From Gammaproteobacteria bacterium (GTDB lineage: Bacteria; Pseudomonadota; Gammaproteobacteria; Steroidobacterales; PWYM01): DNA of 34,926 nt. A program made the translations under genes and the position numbers. Of this stretch, positions 33,687 to 34,926 are shown one piece after another (the stretch's first letter is position 1; each line of letters starts with the position of its first letter). The notes beneath the pieces are model-generated. The model was given only the letters and a program-made list of their open reading frames with translations, was not told where the DNA came from and did no database searches. The stretch spans positions 1-34,926 of the forward strand of contig JAFIFN010000027.1 of NCBI GenBank assembly GCA_020832005.1, in the 5' to 3' direction.

Positions 33687-33821
33687 CGCCAGCGCCCGTG
33701 CTGCCCGCTCGAACAAGGCGATTGCGTCCGCGTTGCCGCCCATCGAGGAGGGGTAGATGATCCCGTCGAGATCAGGCCATACCTGGTAGCCCTGCGTCCA
33801 CCTATCCCTTTGCCCCAGGAT
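33687..33821 (-). pseudogene. Remnant of a RES-domain toxin C-terminus
   Basis: Reading left from about 33821 the minus strand encodes RDRWTQGYQVWPDLDGII, then YPSSMGGNADAIALFERAARAL. This is the C-terminal signature of RES-domain NAD-degrading toxins of RES-Xre toxin-antitoxin pairs (DLDG-x-x-YPSS...A-x-ALFERA). A stop codon lies just upstream (about 33824), so there is no N-terminal part and no start. The fragment runs into the end of the XRE gene, whose protein is not of the RES-Xre antitoxin type. It is a decayed relic. Confidence 0.6.
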
Positions 33822-33939
33822 TTATCGCCCCATATCCAGCAGGCACAACGTGTTCGAACAGGGGGTAACGCTCCAGATTTCGCTAATTCATCCGGAAAGC
33901 GTTCTATTGAGAAGGAGCGTTCTTGGGGTCCAAAATAAA

Positions 33940-33946
33940 GTTAGGC
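33940..33946 (+). repeat. Integron core site (GTTRRRY) at the start of the MOSC cassette
   Basis: GTTAGGC matches the cassette insertion core GTTRRRY and is the exact reverse complement of GCCTAAC at the end of the same cassette (34415-34421). It lies 16 bp before the GTG start of the MOSC gene. Confidence 0.5.
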
Positions 33947-33961
33947 GTCAGAGGACACACA

Positions 33962-34420
33962 GTGGTTATCGAACGAATCTTCATCAGCCCCGAGCGAGGT
34001 GCGCCTCAAGTCGAGTGCGAGCGCATCACAGTTCACGCTGGACTAGGGCCGCTGGGGGATCGAAACTTTGGAGTTAATCTTCATCCGGGCCAGAACCTTA
34101 CGCTTGTCGAAGCCGAAGAGATCGAGCACTTCTTCTCCCAAAGTGGGCAAGTCGCTGACCTGTCAGTCACACGGCGGAACCTAGTTACCCGAGGCGTCCG
34201 GCTCAATGGCCTCGTCAACGCCGTGTTCACCATTGGGAATGTCAAGCTCCGTGGCGTCGAGCTCTGTGAACCGTGCTCGATCATGGGAAACAACATGCGC
34301 ACCGAGTCGCTCTCGTCCGCGGCCATCATCAAGCATTGGGTCAATCGAGGCGGCCTCCGCGTCGATGTCCTGACCACCGGAGAAATTGCCCGTGGCGCCC
34401 TTGTGCAGACTGACGCCTAA
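33962..34420 (+). CDS. MOSC-domain protein (gene cassette)
   Basis: The 152-residue protein has a MOSC beta-barrel pattern: VIERIFISPERGAPQ at the start, LTLVEAEEIEHF and TRRNLVTRGVRLNGLVNAVF, with the characteristic Cys in GVELCEPCSIM. MOSC domains bind or transfer sulfur or molybdenum cofactor-linked groups and detoxify N-hydroxylated compounds. GTG 33962 with GAGG 7 bp upstream starts after the GTTAGGC core, matching cassette structure. A TTG at 33923 with GAAGGAG upstream would place the core inside the gene and is less likely. The stop (34418-34420) sits in GCCTAAC. Confidence 0.85.
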   Translation: MVIERIFISPERGAPQVECERITVHAGLGPLGDRNFGVNLHPGQNLTLVEAEEIEHFFSQSGQVADLSVTRRNLVTRGVRLNGLVNAVFTIGNVKLRGVELCEPCSIMGNNMRTESLSSAAIIKHWVNRGGLRVDVLTTGEIARGALVQTDA

Positions 34421-34451
34421 CCCCTCGCTCAAGCTGACCCGCATGTTTGAC
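34415..34451 (+). repeat. Partial attC site after the MOSC gene
   Basis: GCCTAAC (34415-34421) fits the attC inverse core RYYYAAC, followed by CCCTCGCTCAAGC, a common attC inner sequence. The expected GTTRRRY partner is missing: the nearest candidate, GTTTGAC at 34445, deviates at one position and falls in the next gene's start. The site is either truncated or mutated, fusing two cassettes. Confidence 0.45.
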
Positions 34452-34826
34452 CACATAGACTTCGCAGTCAAAGATCTTTCTCGGAGCCGAAAGTTCTACA
34501 CCGAGGTTCTGGCAGTCCTTGGTATTTTTCCGTTCATGGAAATCCAACGTGAGGATGGTAGAGAAGGTACCGGCTTTGGTTCCATGCAGGGTGCGCAATT
34601 CTGGATTGGCGGAGGCCAGCCTGTTACTGGACGTTTTCATGTCGCCTTCCAAGCCGCTTCAAGAGACGCGGTAGTTGCCTTTCACGCTGCTGCTCTGCGC
34701 ATGGGCGGCACGAATCAGGGGAGTCTTGGCTCTCGTCCGCAGTATGGGGAGCCATACTACGCTGCCTTTGTTCTCGACCCAGATGGTCATGTAATTGAGG
34801 CCGTCTACCGGGGTGCAGAGATCTAA
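34443..34826 (+). CDS. VOC-family (glyoxalase/bleomycin-resistance-like) protein (gene cassette)
   Basis: The 127-residue protein has two VOC beta-alpha-beta-beta-beta modules. The first starts MFDHIDFAVKDLSRSRKFYTEVL with the metal-ligand His at residue 4. The second contains RFHVAFQAASRDAVVAFHAAALRMGG, with AFVLDPDGHVIEAVYRG carrying the terminal Glu ligand. VOC cassettes are common in integrons and include glyoxalases and antibiotic-binding or thiol-transferase proteins. ATG 34443 fits the domain start; the longer frame from 34386 lies in the MOSC gene. Its stop lies within the attC core ATCTAAC. Confidence 0.88.
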   Translation: MFDHIDFAVKDLSRSRKFYTEVLAVLGIFPFMEIQREDGREGTGFGSMQGAQFWIGGGQPVTGRFHVAFQAASRDAVVAFHAAALRMGGTNQGSLGSRPQYGEPYYAAFVLDPDGHVIEAVYRGAEI

Positions 34827-34869
34827 CGTTCACGCCACTGCGCGGTTCCGCTTCACTTGGGTGTTGGGC
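34821..34869 (+). repeat. attC-like recombination site after the VOC gene
   Basis: ATCTAAC (34821-34827, RYYYAAC) and GTTGGGC (34863-34869, GTTRRRY) bracket a 49-bp site, and a new ORF starts 4 bp later. The ends pair mainly through GTT/AAC plus wobble pairs. The length is just below the usual attC range (about 57-141 bp), and inner-box pairing is weak by eye. Confidence 0.55.
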
Positions 34870-34872
34870 GCC

Positions 34873-34926
34873 ATGACTATCGACATCATCTATCTTGCCG
34901 ACCAGATTCATCACGTTGAGGAACTG
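34873..34926 (+). CDS. Start of a third cassette gene (possible GNAT acetyltransferase), cut by the window end
   Basis: Eighteen codons are open to the end: MTIDIIYLADQIHHVEEL. A start directly after a GTTRRRY core is standard for cassettes. The opening IIYLAD resembles GNAT N-acetyltransferases from memory, but this is too short to be sure. Confidence 0.4.
   Translation, partial: MTIDIIYLADQIHHVEEL

Noticed and set aside
1-34926. CRISPR array or rRNA genes
   Set aside because: No regularly spaced direct repeats of suitable length and no rRNA-like sequence were seen on reading the window.

Overview
The window looks like an accessory region of a GC-rich (roughly 60%) proteobacterial genome. 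The evidence is a TonB-dependent receptor, Tat-type signal peptides, acyl-CoA catabolism genes, an IS21-like relic and integron-type gene cassettes. The cassettes suggest a gammaproteobacterium, while the catabolic block resembles sphingomonad-type clusters. No taxonomic marker gene is present, so this remains inference.

Layout. (1) 1-8.4 kb is a defence region. A minus-strand operon runs hsdM > hsdS > hsdR (type I restriction-modification, each pair overlapping by 4 bp) and then a ParA-like ATPase and a HEPN-domain protein 5 bp apart. An unknown gene (136-657), a very GC-rich gene-free stretch (about 664-880) and a short, probably truncated HTH-like gene (8225-8437) flank it. (2) 8.5-30.4 kb and up to 31.3 kb is a catabolic block made of several transcription units. 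These are a methyltransferase plus small partner protein (minus), divergent from a PhyH-type dioxygenase; a TonB-dependent receptor, divergent from a secreted serine-hydrolase / alpha-beta hydrolase / Tat-exported beta-propeller operon; ALDH > amidase > FAS1-like/MaoC-like dehydratase, followed by a LysR regulator; a second methyltransferase plus small partner protein, then a GPH-family symporter and a Tat-exported DUF1838-like protein; and a tightly packed six-gene minus-strand operon (BKACE/DUF849, ureidoglycolate-lyase-like cupin, GST, acyl-CoA dehydrogenase, PuuE-like deacetylase/allantoinase, enoyl-CoA hydratase). (3) 31.3-34.9 kb is a boundary and scrap zone. It holds a 31-nt tRNA 3'-end fragment (likely attachment-site scar), a secreted alpha/beta hydrolase, a collapsed IS21-like element, a membrane protein/XRE pair with its own operator-promoter, a RES-toxin relic, and cassettes (MOSC, VOC, start of a third ORF) with integron recombination-site motifs at their borders.

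How the parts work together. The catabolic block reads as uptake (TonB receptor, GPH symporter), extracytoplasmic hydrolysis (serine hydrolase, propeller enzyme, secreted alpha/beta hydrolase), oxidation and C-N bond cleavage (PhyH dioxygenase, ALDH, amidase, PuuE-like cyclic amide hydrolase, ureidoglycolate-lyase-like cupin) and beta-oxidation-like steps ending in BKACE cleavage. The substrate cannot be read from sequence, but the number of C-N hydrolases suggests an amide- or ureide-like compound. A 17-bp dyad with core TGAY-N5-GTCA (a classic LysR T-N11-A box) lies 65 bp upstream of the lysR gene and again in two divergent promoter regions (10.1 and 13.8 kb), which ties much of the block to that regulator.

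Most unusual points: a type I R-M operon with an appended ParA-like/HEPN pair; two diverged copies of a methyltransferase plus small helical partner module; the shared LysR operator; enzyme-family members with apparently replaced catalytic residues; and the tRNA scar and cassette borders.
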